A stretch of 42,680 nucleotides of DNA from Candidatus Hodarchaeota archaeon (GCA_016840035.1 JAEOTC010000153.1:1-42680), one strand, 5' to 3'; numbered from the stretch's first letter, positions 26,051-34,972 are shown. Made by a program: numbers and translations. Notes: a model not told the origin generated them from the sequence alone.

Positions 26051-26953
26051 TTATTCTGGAAAATAGGAAAGTAAATCTGTCTGGTTTGGATCATTCTCTT
26101 TCAAAGCCTTAAGTGTGCTCAAATTTAATGGTTCTTCTGAAGCTTTGAGTGTATCATTACCTGATAATGTGAGGGTCGGTCCTGGAGCGTCCCGCTGGCA
26201 AATAAAACAATTCCAGGGAAACTCATCCATCTCTTCACCCCATTTAACCAGCTCACCTCTGACATAATTTGGTGAATTACATTCTCCACTTAGGTGACCA
26301 AATAAAAGTGCTTCTTTTTGTTCATGAATCTCATGTAATATACCAATAGTCTGATGATTGTCAAGATGAGATGCTCTTATCCTTCTTTTTAACCAAGTTG
26401 TTCTCCGCGACCGATATAAGGCTTGAATATCATGATTCATCTCTAAAAGAGTGATTGTTGATTTATTAATTGCATCCAGATGGTTGGGAAGAATGGTGCC
26501 TGTATCTGTAAGGATGGTAACTCCAATATCTTTATATTCAATATAGAATGCTGTTGATCCTACTACATCATGAACGGTTGGTAAAGCGTGTATACGGAAT
26601 GCACCAAATTCCAGCGGAATCTCTGAATCGACAACTTGAACTTTCTCGCTCTCGATCTTCCATCTGGTATCATACGGTTGAAATCTTAGAAAGCTATCAC
26701 GAGTTCCCTTGGAACTAATTATCGGTAAATTTAATGTTTCATTGATTATAGGTAAACCTCGACAATGATCAGTATGAGAGTGACTTATTAAAATTCCACG
26801 TATCTTTTCTCTTGAAATCTTAGTTTCGTTCATCAACTCAAACAATCGTTTTCGAGATATCCCTGCCTCTATTAACAACGCTCCATCTGGAGTTGATAGT
26901 ATCCCGCTATTCCCATTACTGCCACTAGCAAAAACTCTGAACTTAATTGTCAT
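26051..26953 (-). CDS. MBL-fold metallohydrolase, second WalJ/YycJ-like paralogue
   Basis: A metallo-beta-lactamase fold hydrolase of 300 residues. The opening FRVFASGSNGNSGILSTPDG with LIEAGIS, and metal motif ISHSHTDHCRGL near residues 56–67, match the paralogue at 18376. Further ligands are His in LPTVHDVVG, Asp in ILTDTGTI and a late His in LFGHLSGECN. The C-terminus has an extra 50 residues with a WNCFICQRD segment, whose two Cys could bind metal. Substrate unknown. It is divergent from the P-loop ATPase at 27030, with only 76 bases between the starts. Confidence 0.82.
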   Translation of the reverse strand: MTIKFRVFASGSNGNSGILSTPDGALLIEAGISRKRLFELMNETKISREKIRGILISHSHTDHCRGLPIINETLNLPIISSKGTRDSFLRFQPYDTRWKIESEKVQVVDSEIPLEFGAFRIHALPTVHDVVGSTAFYIEYKDIGVTILTDTGTILPNHLDAINKSTITLLEMNHDIQALYRSRRTTWLKRRIRASHLDNHQTIGILHEIHEQKEALLFGHLSGECNSPNYVRGELVKWGEEMDEFPWNCFICQRDAPGPTLTLSGNDTLKASEEPLNLSTLKALKENDPNQTDLLSYFPE

Positions 26954-27029
26954 CGACCATCGATTTCCCTAACCAGATATCTCTGAAAAAGATTAAATAA
27001 GTGAAGTAACTTTAGAAAAGGGATGAATT

Positions 27030-28220
27030 GTGAGTTTTCAAAAACTTTTCAGCTTACATGGTGAACTTGGATATATGGACATGTTTGACTCACAATTTCA
27101 ATTACCACTTCTAATACTTGGCCCTAGAGGATTTGGAAAGTCAGAGCTCTTTTCTTTGTTTATTGAACAATTCGATGATGACTATATCAAGTTTATTCCT
27201 ATAGCATCAGATGGAATAATTTTTCAACAGGATAAACAGGGAAACCGATTAGCATTTAAGACGAAAGGTCAACATATCTCAATTCGTGGTAAAGACAATA
27301 TTGATTGGGATCGAAAGATACCAATTGAAACCGAGTTCCATAAAGATTTTACCATAAGAATTAATGATTTTAATTTTGGAATAATGATTGTTGGATCTTT
27401 AGGATTAGAGGGGCACTCACGACTAGAATACAAAGAACTAGTTCGAGAACGTGGTCATCGCTTAAATTTTCGATCTGGAGTAAATCTCCTCCGAATTGAT
27501 GACTCAGAGCAGTATTTATTTGAACTCATACGTGACATGATTGAGCAGCCTGCCCATTGGAAACAATTAGAAGTTTTTAGGACAGGAAAATTAAGTAGAA
27601 TTGACTCTGAATTCAGGTTAATCCAGAAGATTACTAAATTTCTCCCAAAGCGGATTTTAGAGTTAACACTTCCAGAGGAGGAGAATAAATGGGGCCAATT
27701 ACGTGAAGTCTTCAAAGCGGTAGTAAAAAAGATGGATCGACTGATTATTTCTACCGTGGAATTTCAACTGTCAACGTTGATCCGAAAAGAAACGTTATCC
27801 CTCATTAATCAAATGAAACACGAATGGCGATTTCCTAATGATAAGCAACTTCCAGATCTGTCAGGAATCCCGGAAATCTTTCTAATTAATAAATGGCTAG
27901 AGGATAAAATTGAACGACATGGTCCTGATTCTGACTTACCACTTAAAATCAAACAAAGTATTGAATCTGGCCTTCTTAGTATACAAACAGCTTTTATCGA
28001 AGATCTTGGGTCTGCATTAGAACTTGGAGAGCATATCAGTACCCCTCAGGAGTTACAAAGAAAACTTACAATGCATAGTATTGCTATTGGTGATATGCTG
28101 ACAAGCTTGGCTCAGAAAACACATGAAACAGCCGAATTCATTGATATTGCGACCGAATCGAAAGAAAGTATTGATGCTTTGGATGATTTTTTAGAAGCAG
28201 TAAAGCGGGGAGATATCTAA
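27030..28220 (+). CDS. P-loop ATPase of unknown family
   Basis: A 396-residue cytoplasmic protein with a clear Walker A, LGPRGFGKSELF, at residues 30–41. A hydrophobic strand FGIMIVGSLGLEGHS near 112 might carry the Walker B position, but no clean acidic Walker B is seen. The C-terminal 180 residues are charged helices (LTMHSIAIGDMLTSLAQKTH, then SIDALDDFLEAVKRGD). The early GxxGxGKSE-type loop suggests a STAND, KAP or AAA-like NTPase, but I cannot choose. The start is GTG 27030. It stands alone, 183 bases before the cysteine desulfurase gene, which has its own upstream region. Confidence 0.6.
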   Translation: MSFQKLFSLHGELGYMDMFDSQFQLPLLILGPRGFGKSELFSLFIEQFDDDYIKFIPIASDGIIFQQDKQGNRLAFKTKGQHISIRGKDNIDWDRKIPIETEFHKDFTIRINDFNFGIMIVGSLGLEGHSRLEYKELVRERGHRLNFRSGVNLLRIDDSEQYLFELIRDMIEQPAHWKQLEVFRTGKLSRIDSEFRLIQKITKFLPKRILELTLPEEENKWGQLREVFKAVVKKMDRLIISTVEFQLSTLIRKETLSLINQMKHEWRFPNDKQLPDLSGIPEIFLINKWLEDKIERHGPDSDLPLKIKQSIESGLLSIQTAFIEDLGSALELGEHISTPQELQRKLTMHSIAIGDMLTSLAQKTHETAEFIDIATESKESIDALDDFLEAVKRGDI

Positions 28221-28403
28221 TTTTACCAAACAAAAACTTTAACAAATGAATAGAATCTCACTCATTTGTCATATCTTGGAAAATCTAATGGATAATTCAA
28301 GTTTTCCAATAATATGAAGGTTTGTCCGAAATTTTGAACCATAAATTGAAGATGAAAGTAATGATTCCTCACTGTAGTTAAATGAATAATTAAGGTAATA
28401 ACA

Positions 28404-29639
28404 ATGTTTGATATTAAGAACATAAGAGAAGATTTTCCTGCTCTATTTGAGTTAAAGGATGGGAGACCGATTATCTATTGCGATTCTGCTTGTATGTCCC
28501 TGAAACCAAAACCTGTGATTCAGGCCTTAACTGATTACTATACTAAATTTACCGCCTGTGCTGGTCGTTCACCTCATATGTTTTCTAGGGAAACTACAAA
28601 GCGTTATGAGGCAGCTCGAGAAAAAACTGCAAAATTCATCAACGCTAAGAACTCCTCAGAAGTAGTGTGGACGAAGAATACAACGGAAGCATTAAATCTC
28701 GGAAGTATGATTTTAAAATTGGATGGTACCGAAACTATTATCGCTACCTCAGAATCACATAATTCTAACATTGTTAAATGGATGTTTTTGGAGAATGCAG
28801 GAAAAATAAAGCTCAAAGTTCTTGATGCTGGGGAAACTGGGATTTGTTCATTAGACACCTTTTCAGCAGCAATAGATGAGTGTCAACCAGGAAAATTCTT
28901 AGTAAGTCTTGCTCAAGTGAGTAATGTTACTGCGGGAATGATAGATGTACCTGCTATTGCAAAAATCATTCATGAAAAGGAGGGAATCTTTCAATTAGAC
29001 GCAGCTCAGTCCTTTCCACATCTGTCCGTCGATGTTCAGAAACTAGATGTTGATTTAATGGCAGTATCTATGCACAAAGCATGTGGCCCTTCAGGAATAG
29101 GATTTTTATGGGGAAAATATCACATACTGGAACGTTTACATCCAATGATTTTAGGAGGAGAAACGGTTTCTGATGTAAAAATTCCTAATACCATCAAAAT
29201 GCTACCCCCACCCGCTAAATTCGAAGCAGGATTGCAAAATTATGGTGGAGTTATTGCAGCTGGAGCAGCAATTGATTATCTCGATTCAATTGGAATGGAT
29301 AATGTTCATCAGCATGAAGTAAGACTTAGTAAGGTCATGCTGGAGGGTCTTGAGGAATTTGGCGATAAAATTTCCTATCTTGGTCCGACAAGGGCAGAAG
29401 ATCGCGCAGCACTGGCAGCGATTGATTTAAAGGGGATAAATCCTCATGAGGTAGCTATTTTACTTGATGATATGTACAATATTTTCCTTCGATCTGGTTA
29501 TCACTGTACTCATGCCTTCCATCATTCCCTAGATCTTGATCAAGGTACATTACGTCCTTCATGGTACCTTTATAATACTGAAGAGGAAGTAAAAGTATTT
29601 ATTGAAGCCCTCGGGGAAATTATAGATACTTTAAGTTAA
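28404..29639 (+). CDS. Cysteine desulfurase, SufS-like (PLP-dependent)
   Basis: A class V aminotransferase-fold enzyme of 411 residues that would take sulfur from cysteine for Fe–S cluster or other thio-cofactor assembly. The start FPALFELKDGRPIIYCDSAC matches SufS/CsdA. The PLP-binding site includes the Asp in QLDAAQSFPH and the Schiff-base Lys in VSMHKACGPSGIGFLWG. The catalytic Cys loop is RSGYHCTHAFHH, followed by the C-terminal GTLRPSWYLYNTEEEV. All key residues are present. No SufBC genes are nearby. The small winged-helix gene starts 28 bases after its stop and may share its message. Confidence 0.92.
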   Translation: MFDIKNIREDFPALFELKDGRPIIYCDSACMSLKPKPVIQALTDYYTKFTACAGRSPHMFSRETTKRYEAAREKTAKFINAKNSSEVVWTKNTTEALNLGSMILKLDGTETIIATSESHNSNIVKWMFLENAGKIKLKVLDAGETGICSLDTFSAAIDECQPGKFLVSLAQVSNVTAGMIDVPAIAKIIHEKEGIFQLDAAQSFPHLSVDVQKLDVDLMAVSMHKACGPSGIGFLWGKYHILERLHPMILGGETVSDVKIPNTIKMLPPPAKFEAGLQNYGGVIAAGAAIDYLDSIGMDNVHQHEVRLSKVMLEGLEEFGDKISYLGPTRAEDRAALAAIDLKGINPHEVAILLDDMYNIFLRSGYHCTHAFHHSLDLDQGTLRPSWYLYNTEEEVKVFIEALGEIIDTLS

Positions 29640-29667
29640 TTTTCAAGTTTAAGGAAAGTGTTTTTAC

Positions 29668-29916
29668 ATGGCTAAAGGGATAGAAAAAACTAAACAATTA
29701 ATTCTCCTACTTCTTCACGATATGGGACCTTCCTCAACCGAAGAGTTAATTGCAGAAGCTGAAACATTAGGAATCGCAGAATGTCGAGATCGTGTTCCTG
29801 GTGCAATAGCTGATCTTAATGGTGAAAGGATGTTAACTAAACAATTATCTAAAGAAAAAAAAGCAATTGTTTGGGATTTATCGGATAAAGTAGATCGATC
29901 GAAACTCGATTTTTAA
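29668..29916 (+). CDS. Small winged-helix-like protein
   Basis: An 82-residue protein. Helix TKQLILLLLHDMG, then SSTEELIAEAETLG, then DRVPGAIADLNGERMLTKQ, then a beta wing KEKKAIVWDLS fits a minimal winged helix-turn-helix DNA-binding domain. It begins 28 bases after the cysteine desulfurase stop with a GGAAAG upstream, and so probably shares its transcript. It could regulate sulfur genes, which is only a positional guess. It is followed by a strong hairpin at 29931–29951 that probably ends the transcript. Confidence 0.7.
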   Translation: MAKGIEKTKQLILLLLHDMGPSSTEELIAEAETLGIAECRDRVPGAIADLNGERMLTKQLSKEKKAIVWDLSDKVDRSKLDF

Positions 29917-29930
29917 AGGATAAAACCAAG

Positions 29931-29951
29931 AAAGAGAGATTATCTCTCTTT
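29931..29951. terminator. Bidirectional hairpin between convergent genes
   Basis: AAAGAGAGA, loop TTA, TCTCTCTTT: a perfect 9-base stem followed by T-rich sequence on the plus strand. It lies 15 bases after the winged-helix gene, and its loop carries the TAA stop of the acyl-CoA ligase. It is well placed to end the desulfurase transcript. Confidence 0.5.
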
Positions 29952-31685
29952 TTGTTTTTCCTCATCCCGTAGAGTTCGTCTAAGAACTTTACCGACATTA
30001 GTCATTGGAAGTTCATCTCGGAACTCTAAATAATAGGGAACTTTGTATTTAACAAGGTTTTCTTTGCAATAATCAATGATTTCCTCTTTCGTTGCTTCTT
30101 TTCCCGGTCTAAGGACAACAAATGCCTTAACAGTCTCACCTACTTTTGGATGAGGAACACCAATGACTGCAGCAATAGAAACGGCAGGATGAGCAATTAA
30201 TACTTCTTCTATTTCACGTGGATAGGCTTTAAACCCAGAAACATCAATCATATCCTTTTTCCTATCGGTAATCCATGTGTATCCGTCTTCATCTATCTTT
30301 CCAATGTCCCCGGTCAAGAAAAAACGTTTTCCATCTATCGTTCGCATCACTTCAGCCGTAGCTTCTTCCTTTTTGAAGTAACCCTTCATAATCTGTGGAC
30401 CTGATAGTGCAATTTCCCCTTCCTCATTGGTTGCTAGAGGAGATGTTCCTTTGTCTAAATCGAGGATTAAGACTTCAGTGTCTGGAAAAGGTACACCCAC
30501 TGAACCTGCTTTTTTGAGTGGTTTGCCACCTTCTTCCCATGGAATCATTGGATTTGCACAGGCGATAGGTGACGTTTCAGTTAACCCATATCCTTCTGCA
30601 AGATTTGCTCCTGTTACAGATTCATATTCCTTGAGTACAGCCACAGGCATTGGTGCTGCTCCAGAAACAGATACCATTAAGCTTGATAAATCATACTTAG
30701 CAATATCAGGATGATTTAGTAAAGCTGCGTAAAGAGTAGGAATCGAGCAGAAAATCTCTACTTTGTACTTCTGAATTAAATACAGGAGTTGAGTGAATTT
30801 GTTCTCACGTGGATCCATCATCAAGATTGTATTTCCAGCAAATAAAACACTAACATTCATTGCTGTAGTAGCGCCAAAAGAGTGATAAAATGGCAAACTA
30901 CCCATAACAACGGTTTTACCTGTTTCAGGTCCTGGATCGAGCCAGGTGGCACCTTGTAACACATTTGCATACAGATTTCGGTGAGTCAACATTGCAGCTT
31001 TTGGAGCACCTGTCGTGCCCCCAGTAAACATTAAAACAGCTATATCATCTGGTTTAGGAGGGTCGATTTTTGGTCTATCCTCTGGACTAAATTTTCCATA
31101 AACCTCGTGCATATAGAGATCGCGTTTATCTTTCTTTGATTTTTTACCAATTACTCCTGCTAATACTCCCTTGATTTTTGAAAGATATTGACTAACTGTA
31201 GCAACGACAATAAATTCAAGATCGGTGTTACCTGCATCTCTTACGGTTTTGACTACTTCATATGGTTTTGCTGCAGGTGTGATCATATCTGCGCAGACAA
31301 TACCTTTTGTTCCAGTTTCCTTAAGTTGAAATTCTAATTCTCGTTCTGGATATTGGAAATTCAGACTGACTACAGCCGCACCAGCTTTTAAAATACCATA
31401 GTAAGCAATAACAAATTCGATCATATTTGGTAGGAATACAGCGACACGATCACCAGGATTAATTCCTTTACTAGCTAAGTAGGCAGCAAATTTATCAGTG
31501 GCATCACTAAATTCTTTGTAAGTCATGGTACCAATTTTATCAAAGCTTCCAGTTTCAATTGTTAGTGCAGGAGCATTAGGAAAAGATGCAACAGCACGAT
31601 CCAATAAATCATACAATGGTTTATCTGGATACTCTAAAGATTTTGGCAACAGTGGGTATTTGGGACTATTTTGAGGGTTTACCAT
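29940..31685 (-). CDS. Acyl-CoA ligase (AMP-forming, long-chain fatty-acid type)
   Basis: An ANL-superfamily enzyme of 581 residues that activates a carboxylic acid through an acyl-AMP to acyl-CoA. The ATP-binding loop MFTGGTTGAPKAAMLTHRNL lies near residues 217–236, the A5 motif GYGLTETSP near 364, and the hinge LTGDIGKIDEDGYTWITDR near 454–472, followed by KKDMIDVSGFKAYPREIEEV. The catalytic C-terminal Lys is in MTNVGKVLRRTLRD. The length and motifs fit long-chain fatty-acid–CoA ligases, though archaeal members also activate other acids. It is transcribed from a region bearing a perfect AAATTGTT inverted repeat, 33–56 bases before the ATG, which may be an operator. Confidence 0.92.
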   Translation of the reverse strand: MVNPQNSPKYPLLPKSLEYPDKPLYDLLDRAVASFPNAPALTIETGSFDKIGTMTYKEFSDATDKFAAYLASKGINPGDRVAVFLPNMIEFVIAYYGILKAGAAVVSLNFQYPERELEFQLKETGTKGIVCADMITPAAKPYEVVKTVRDAGNTDLEFIVVATVSQYLSKIKGVLAGVIGKKSKKDKRDLYMHEVYGKFSPEDRPKIDPPKPDDIAVLMFTGGTTGAPKAAMLTHRNLYANVLQGATWLDPGPETGKTVVMGSLPFYHSFGATTAMNVSVLFAGNTILMMDPRENKFTQLLYLIQKYKVEIFCSIPTLYAALLNHPDIAKYDLSSLMVSVSGAAPMPVAVLKEYESVTGANLAEGYGLTETSPIACANPMIPWEEGGKPLKKAGSVGVPFPDTEVLILDLDKGTSPLATNEEGEIALSGPQIMKGYFKKEEATAEVMRTIDGKRFFLTGDIGKIDEDGYTWITDRKKDMIDVSGFKAYPREIEEVLIAHPAVSIAAVIGVPHPKVGETVKAFVVLRPGKEATKEEIIDYCKENLVKYKVPYYLEFRDELPMTNVGKVLRRTLRDEEKQKER

Positions 31686-31717
31686 TTATATTCAAACACC
31701 TAAACTTTTCTAAAAAC

Positions 31718-31741
31718 AAATTGTTATAATAGAAACAATTT
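31718..31741 (-). repeat. Perfect inverted repeat at the acyl-CoA ligase promoter
   Basis: AAATTGTT, spacer ATAATAGA, AACAATTT: 8-base arms that flank a TATA-like spacer, 33–56 bases before the ligase ATG at 31685. The size and place suit a repressor site. Confidence 0.45.
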
Positions 31742-31795
31742 TTAGCTTATCAGAAGGAGGATTGGATCTTAGTATTTGAACTTTTTCTTCCTAAT

Positions 31796-33307
31796 TTAAT
31801 CTACTAATATTTTCGGTAGACGCCACTGAATCGATTCATTATCAAACATGTCTAGGGTACGTTTTGCTGCGTTGTGAGCAGGTAGTAGCGGAAAAAGTTG
31901 CCATCCTAAATCAGAATGGATTTTTTGTGCCATCACATTTGTTAGGTAAGTGAAAATATAGCTATTATCGACAGTCATAGCAATGCGAGCAGTAGGTAAT
32001 AGCTCTAAAAGTCTTTTGAGTTGATAAAGAGAAATTTTTGGTGCTTTGATCAAATATAAGTCTAACGAATATTCTGCACATAATCGATAAGGAAAAAAGT
32101 CAACAAAGATCGAGTGCTTGCTTATTAATTCCTTTAGTATTTCGAATTCTTTCGACGTATATGTTTCTGTAAGTAGGTCAGAGTAGTCAAAAATATTTTT
32201 TTTGCATACTAGTTCTATTGCTAAAAGTGGATCTTCAAGATTCCTATAAGTCCACTCCTTTTCCCTTCTAGGAGTGATGTATTCAAACTCAATATGTTTT
32301 CTGCGTCTAGGGAGTGTTTTTAGTCGTATTAAGTGAACGAGACCGCTCCAAGCAGACTTATTTAATTCCTTCCATCCAGATTCTACTTGGTATTGAGCCA
32401 AGGAATAAGTCCAATGATTCTCAATGATTTTCGAGATCGAAAAGTCTTGAAGTTCTCCATTCTTCCTTTTTTTCTCTAAATGCGAAATCAAAAGATTTTC
32501 AGACCCATGGGGTAAGTGTAGAAAACCAGTATATTCATTTTCAGTTTGACGAATTGAATAAACGGTTGAAGTTGATATTATGCTTTGTTTTTCTCTCTGA
32601 AAATCAAGGATATCAAGTAATGTGCTTTTACGATTAATTTTAAGATACATAACGAAAGATTCGATACCAAATGCAGAATATTGAGGCCAGACAGTCCATT
32701 TTGCATTCAGCAACGTAAAAAGCTTAGGCAATCTACTCGACAACCTCGGAAATTCATGTTGGTTCAAAAGAACTGATCGCAGTCGTCGAGGTTTGAGAAT
32801 TTGTAAGGGATGGGTTTTTAATAATTCGTACACAGATTTAATAATATCTAGCTCTTGAGATTGTAAGGGAATATGTATCTTTGCACTAGTATATTGTAAT
32901 TCCTCCCATCTGAGGTCACTAAGAGCAATATTATCTTTTAGTAATTGAAATACTCCATCATATTGACCTGTGGTCCCTCTAAGTATGGACAGCAAATAAT
33001 CATAAAAGAAATCGGCATGAAAATCTGATACTCTAAGAGAGATCTCTACATTTTCAAAATAACTGTCCACAAACCAGAAAAATGGGTTACTTAGATAGAG
33101 TTCATGTTCAGTAAAAAATTTACGGGCAAACTGATATCTTTGAGCGAGTTTATTTCGTTTAAAATCAGCTTCATCATTGTATTGCAAAGGTTCGATAAAC
33201 TGATTCAAAAAGATCTGATCTTCGGTTGGATATTTTGTGATGAAATTTGGAAGCTGTTTAGTTATCAATTTAATATAACGTTTCATGTTCTCTCTTCGAG
33301 AAACCAT
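31796..33307 (-). CDS. Hypothetical protein, 503 residues, downstream of the small GTPase
   Basis: I do not recognise this protein. It is soluble and starts ATG 33307 (a second Met lies seven codons later). A middle segment, residues about 155–222, looks like a helix-turn-helix followed by a beta-alpha-beta unit (ELDIIKSVYELLKTH, then LKPRRLRSVLL, then AKWTVWPQYSAFGIESFVMY). That order resembles the HTH plus ligand-domain layout of Lrp-like archaeal regulators, but the match is by eye and weak. Other parts are charged helices with many Tyr, Phe and Trp. It lies 100 bases downstream of the Rab-like GTPase gene on the same strand, with a 9-base inverted repeat between, so its link to the GTPase is unproven. 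Confidence 0.55.
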   Translation of the reverse strand: MVSRRENMKRYIKLITKQLPNFITKYPTEDQIFLNQFIEPLQYNDEADFKRNKLAQRYQFARKFFTEHELYLSNPFFWFVDSYFENVEISLRVSDFHADFFYDYLLSILRGTTGQYDGVFQLLKDNIALSDLRWEELQYTSAKIHIPLQSQELDIIKSVYELLKTHPLQILKPRRLRSVLLNQHEFPRLSSRLPKLFTLLNAKWTVWPQYSAFGIESFVMYLKINRKSTLLDILDFQREKQSIISTSTVYSIRQTENEYTGFLHLPHGSENLLISHLEKKRKNGELQDFSISKIIENHWTYSLAQYQVESGWKELNKSAWSGLVHLIRLKTLPRRRKHIEFEYITPRREKEWTYRNLEDPLLAIELVCKKNIFDYSDLLTETYTSKEFEILKELISKHSIFVDFFPYRLCAEYSLDLYLIKAPKISLYQLKRLLELLPTARIAMTVDNSYIFTYLTNVMAQKIHSDLGWQLFPLLPAHNAAKRTLDMFDNESIQWRLPKILVD

Positions 33308-33353
33308 AAGTCATCAACCAAATTTATTCAGAAGTAAGATCATAGATATAATC

Positions 33354-33377
33354 GAAGAGTTTTCATATAAACTCTTC
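33354..33377 (-). repeat. Perfect 9-base inverted repeat between the GTPase and the 503-residue gene
   Basis: GAAGAGTTT, spacer TCATAT, AAACTCTTC. On the minus strand the centre reads TTTATATGA, a TATA-like element about 55–65 bases before ATG 33307. It may be an operator over a promoter, or a hairpin after the GTPase gene. Confidence 0.45.
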
Positions 33378-33407
33378 TTAAAGAAATCAAAAAAATAATT
33401 AGAAATT

Positions 33408-33926
33408 CTATATCATGTTCTTTACTAGATCTAAGAACGCTTGTTCAACATTCTCTCCAGTAAGAGCGCTAGTATCATAGTGTGTCTGTATATCCTCAAA
33501 ATGACTTATAATAAAAGCATTAACATCGTCTTGGGAGATTGACTTTAATTCAGTTAAATCTACTTTATTACCAATAAGAACAAAAGGAATTTTGTTCGTT
33601 ATAGTCTTGATATCAGAGATCCATGTGTGAAGATTATCTAATGTTGCAGGAACGGTTAAGTCAAAAACTAATAATGCTCCAGAGGCATTCTGAAAGAACT
33701 TTGTACGAAGATTACGAAAGAGCGTTTGACCTGCAATATCCCAAATCTGTAAATTTACTTCTCTATCATCATCTAATTGGACTGCTTTAGAAAATATTTG
33801 TACTCCAATTGTAGCTTTATAATCTGCCGAGAAACCGCCCGTTACAAATCGATTTATAAGAGTAGTCTTGCCTACTGCACCCTCGCCAGCGAGAACTACC
33901 TTATATTTTCGTGTATCTTCGGCCAT
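33408..33926 (-). CDS. Rab/Ras-like small GTPase
   Basis: A 172-residue small G protein with every nucleotide-binding motif: G1 GEGAVGKTT at 14–22, switch I Thr39 in YKATIGV, G3 WDIAGQ at 62–67, G4 NKVD at 120–123, and G5 TSAL at 152–155. The WDxAGQ and Rab-like ATIGV switch place it near the Rab/Ras/Arf group that is widespread in Asgard archaea. The protein ends at LDLVKNMI with no C-terminal Cys, so there is no prenylation signal. An N-terminal amphipathic helix is also lacking. I start it at ATG 33926, which follows GGAGAG, rather than GTG 33947. Effector or regulator genes are not evident next to it, but the histone–longin fusion in this window could belong to a GTPase-related group. Confidence 0.95.
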   Translation of the reverse strand: MAEDTRKYKVVLAGEGAVGKTTLINRFVTGGFSADYKATIGVQIFSKAVQLDDDREVNLQIWDIAGQTLFRNLRTKFFQNASGALLVFDLTVPATLDNLHTWISDIKTITNKIPFVLIGNKVDLTELKSISQDDVNAFIISHFEDIQTHYDTSALTGENVEQAFLDLVKNMI

Positions 33927-34216
33927 GGCTATCTCTCCACGTTCCACTAAATTAGAGTCTATTGTGAGTAGTTTGACTAATAATTGTTAAATTTATTTCC
34001 TTTACTATTAAGACTCCAAGGAACCTAAGATTTAAAGTAATTCTAGATAATTTAACCTATGATACACATTTCCAACCGAACACAAGTCTCTCGCTTTAGC
34101 TATCTTTGTCTTTAATTAATGATATCGCCTTAAGGGAATCTTGAAGAAACCTTTCTCTTAATGGAAAAGAAATTATCAAATAAAAACGAAAATAAATTCA
34201 AATTTGGTTTAAAAGT

Positions 34217-34972
34217 TCATATCCCCTTAGACAATCTTTCGCCCAAGAATTCAGGTAATCCAGCTTTGACTATTTGAGTGTTAACCTTATCAACATCGTA
34301 ATCTACACGAATGATTTCCGCTTCCATGTTTTTAAGATCAATAACTGCGTAAGATGCGCGAGGATCTTTATCTCTTGGCTGTCCAACGCTTCCTGGATTA
34401 ATCATCAATAGCTCTTTCTCATCGGCTGTTGCCTTATCAATAAACGGGATATGAGTATGTCCAAGAAGTAAAATATTGATCTCAATCAGTTGCATGAAAG
34501 GAAATAAAGCCATTTGTGCAGGAGTCTTTGGAAGAATATATTCGTCCAAGGGAAAATTAGGAGAACCATGGATTATGCCAATCTGGGCTTTTGGTTCTGA
34601 ATGATGAAGACATGTCCGAGTATGAGGAAGCTGATAAAGGAAAGTCTTTAGCTCTTCAGAAAGAATTGAAACCTGCCATCTGATTGCAATCTGCGCTAGA
34701 GGATTAAATTTTGCAACATACGTGTCAATATTTTTTAGATCACGTCCTCCTCCCCCTATTGCGTGATCATGGTTGCCTTTAGTAATAGCTAGAATTTGTT
34801 GATTATTAACGATTGCTTCGATAACCTCACGGGGTTTGGGTCCATAACCTACAAGATCACCGGGGCATAATATTTCCGCAATGTCAGGAAAGTTTACTCT
34901 CATATGATCCATTACAGCCTCATAGGCCTCTAGATTCGCATGGATATCTGAAATGACAGCTAGCGTATACAA
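34217..34972 (-). CDS. Metallophosphoesterase, YfcE/MJ0936-type
   Basis: A compact cytoplasmic calcineurin-like phosphoesterase of 251 residues. Metal motifs are ISDIHANLEAY at residues 7–17, LCPGDLVGYGP near 39, TKGNHDHAIGG near 64, IGIIHGSPN near 132, and LLGHTHIPF near 171, all intact. MINPGSVGQPRD near 189 is the typical tail of YfcE-like phosphodiesterases. Substrates in this family include cyclic nucleotides and small phosphodiesters. The gene stands alone on the minus strand, upstream of the GTPase, separated by 269 bases, so cotranscription with the GTPase is doubtful. Confidence 0.9.
   Translation of the reverse strand: MYTLAVISDIHANLEAYEAVMDHMRVNFPDIAEILCPGDLVGYGPKPREVIEAIVNNQQILAITKGNHDHAIGGGGRDLKNIDTYVAKFNPLAQIAIRWQVSILSEELKTFLYQLPHTRTCLHHSEPKAQIGIIHGSPNFPLDEYILPKTPAQMALFPFMQLIEINILLLGHTHIPFIDKATADEKELLMINPGSVGQPRDKDPRASYAVIDLKNMEAEIIRVDYDVDKVNTQIVKAGLPEFLGERLSKGI

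Noticed and set aside
33948..34216. 269-base gap between the phosphodiesterase and the GTPase
   Set aside because: No coding frame, tRNA-like structure or strong repeat was seen.
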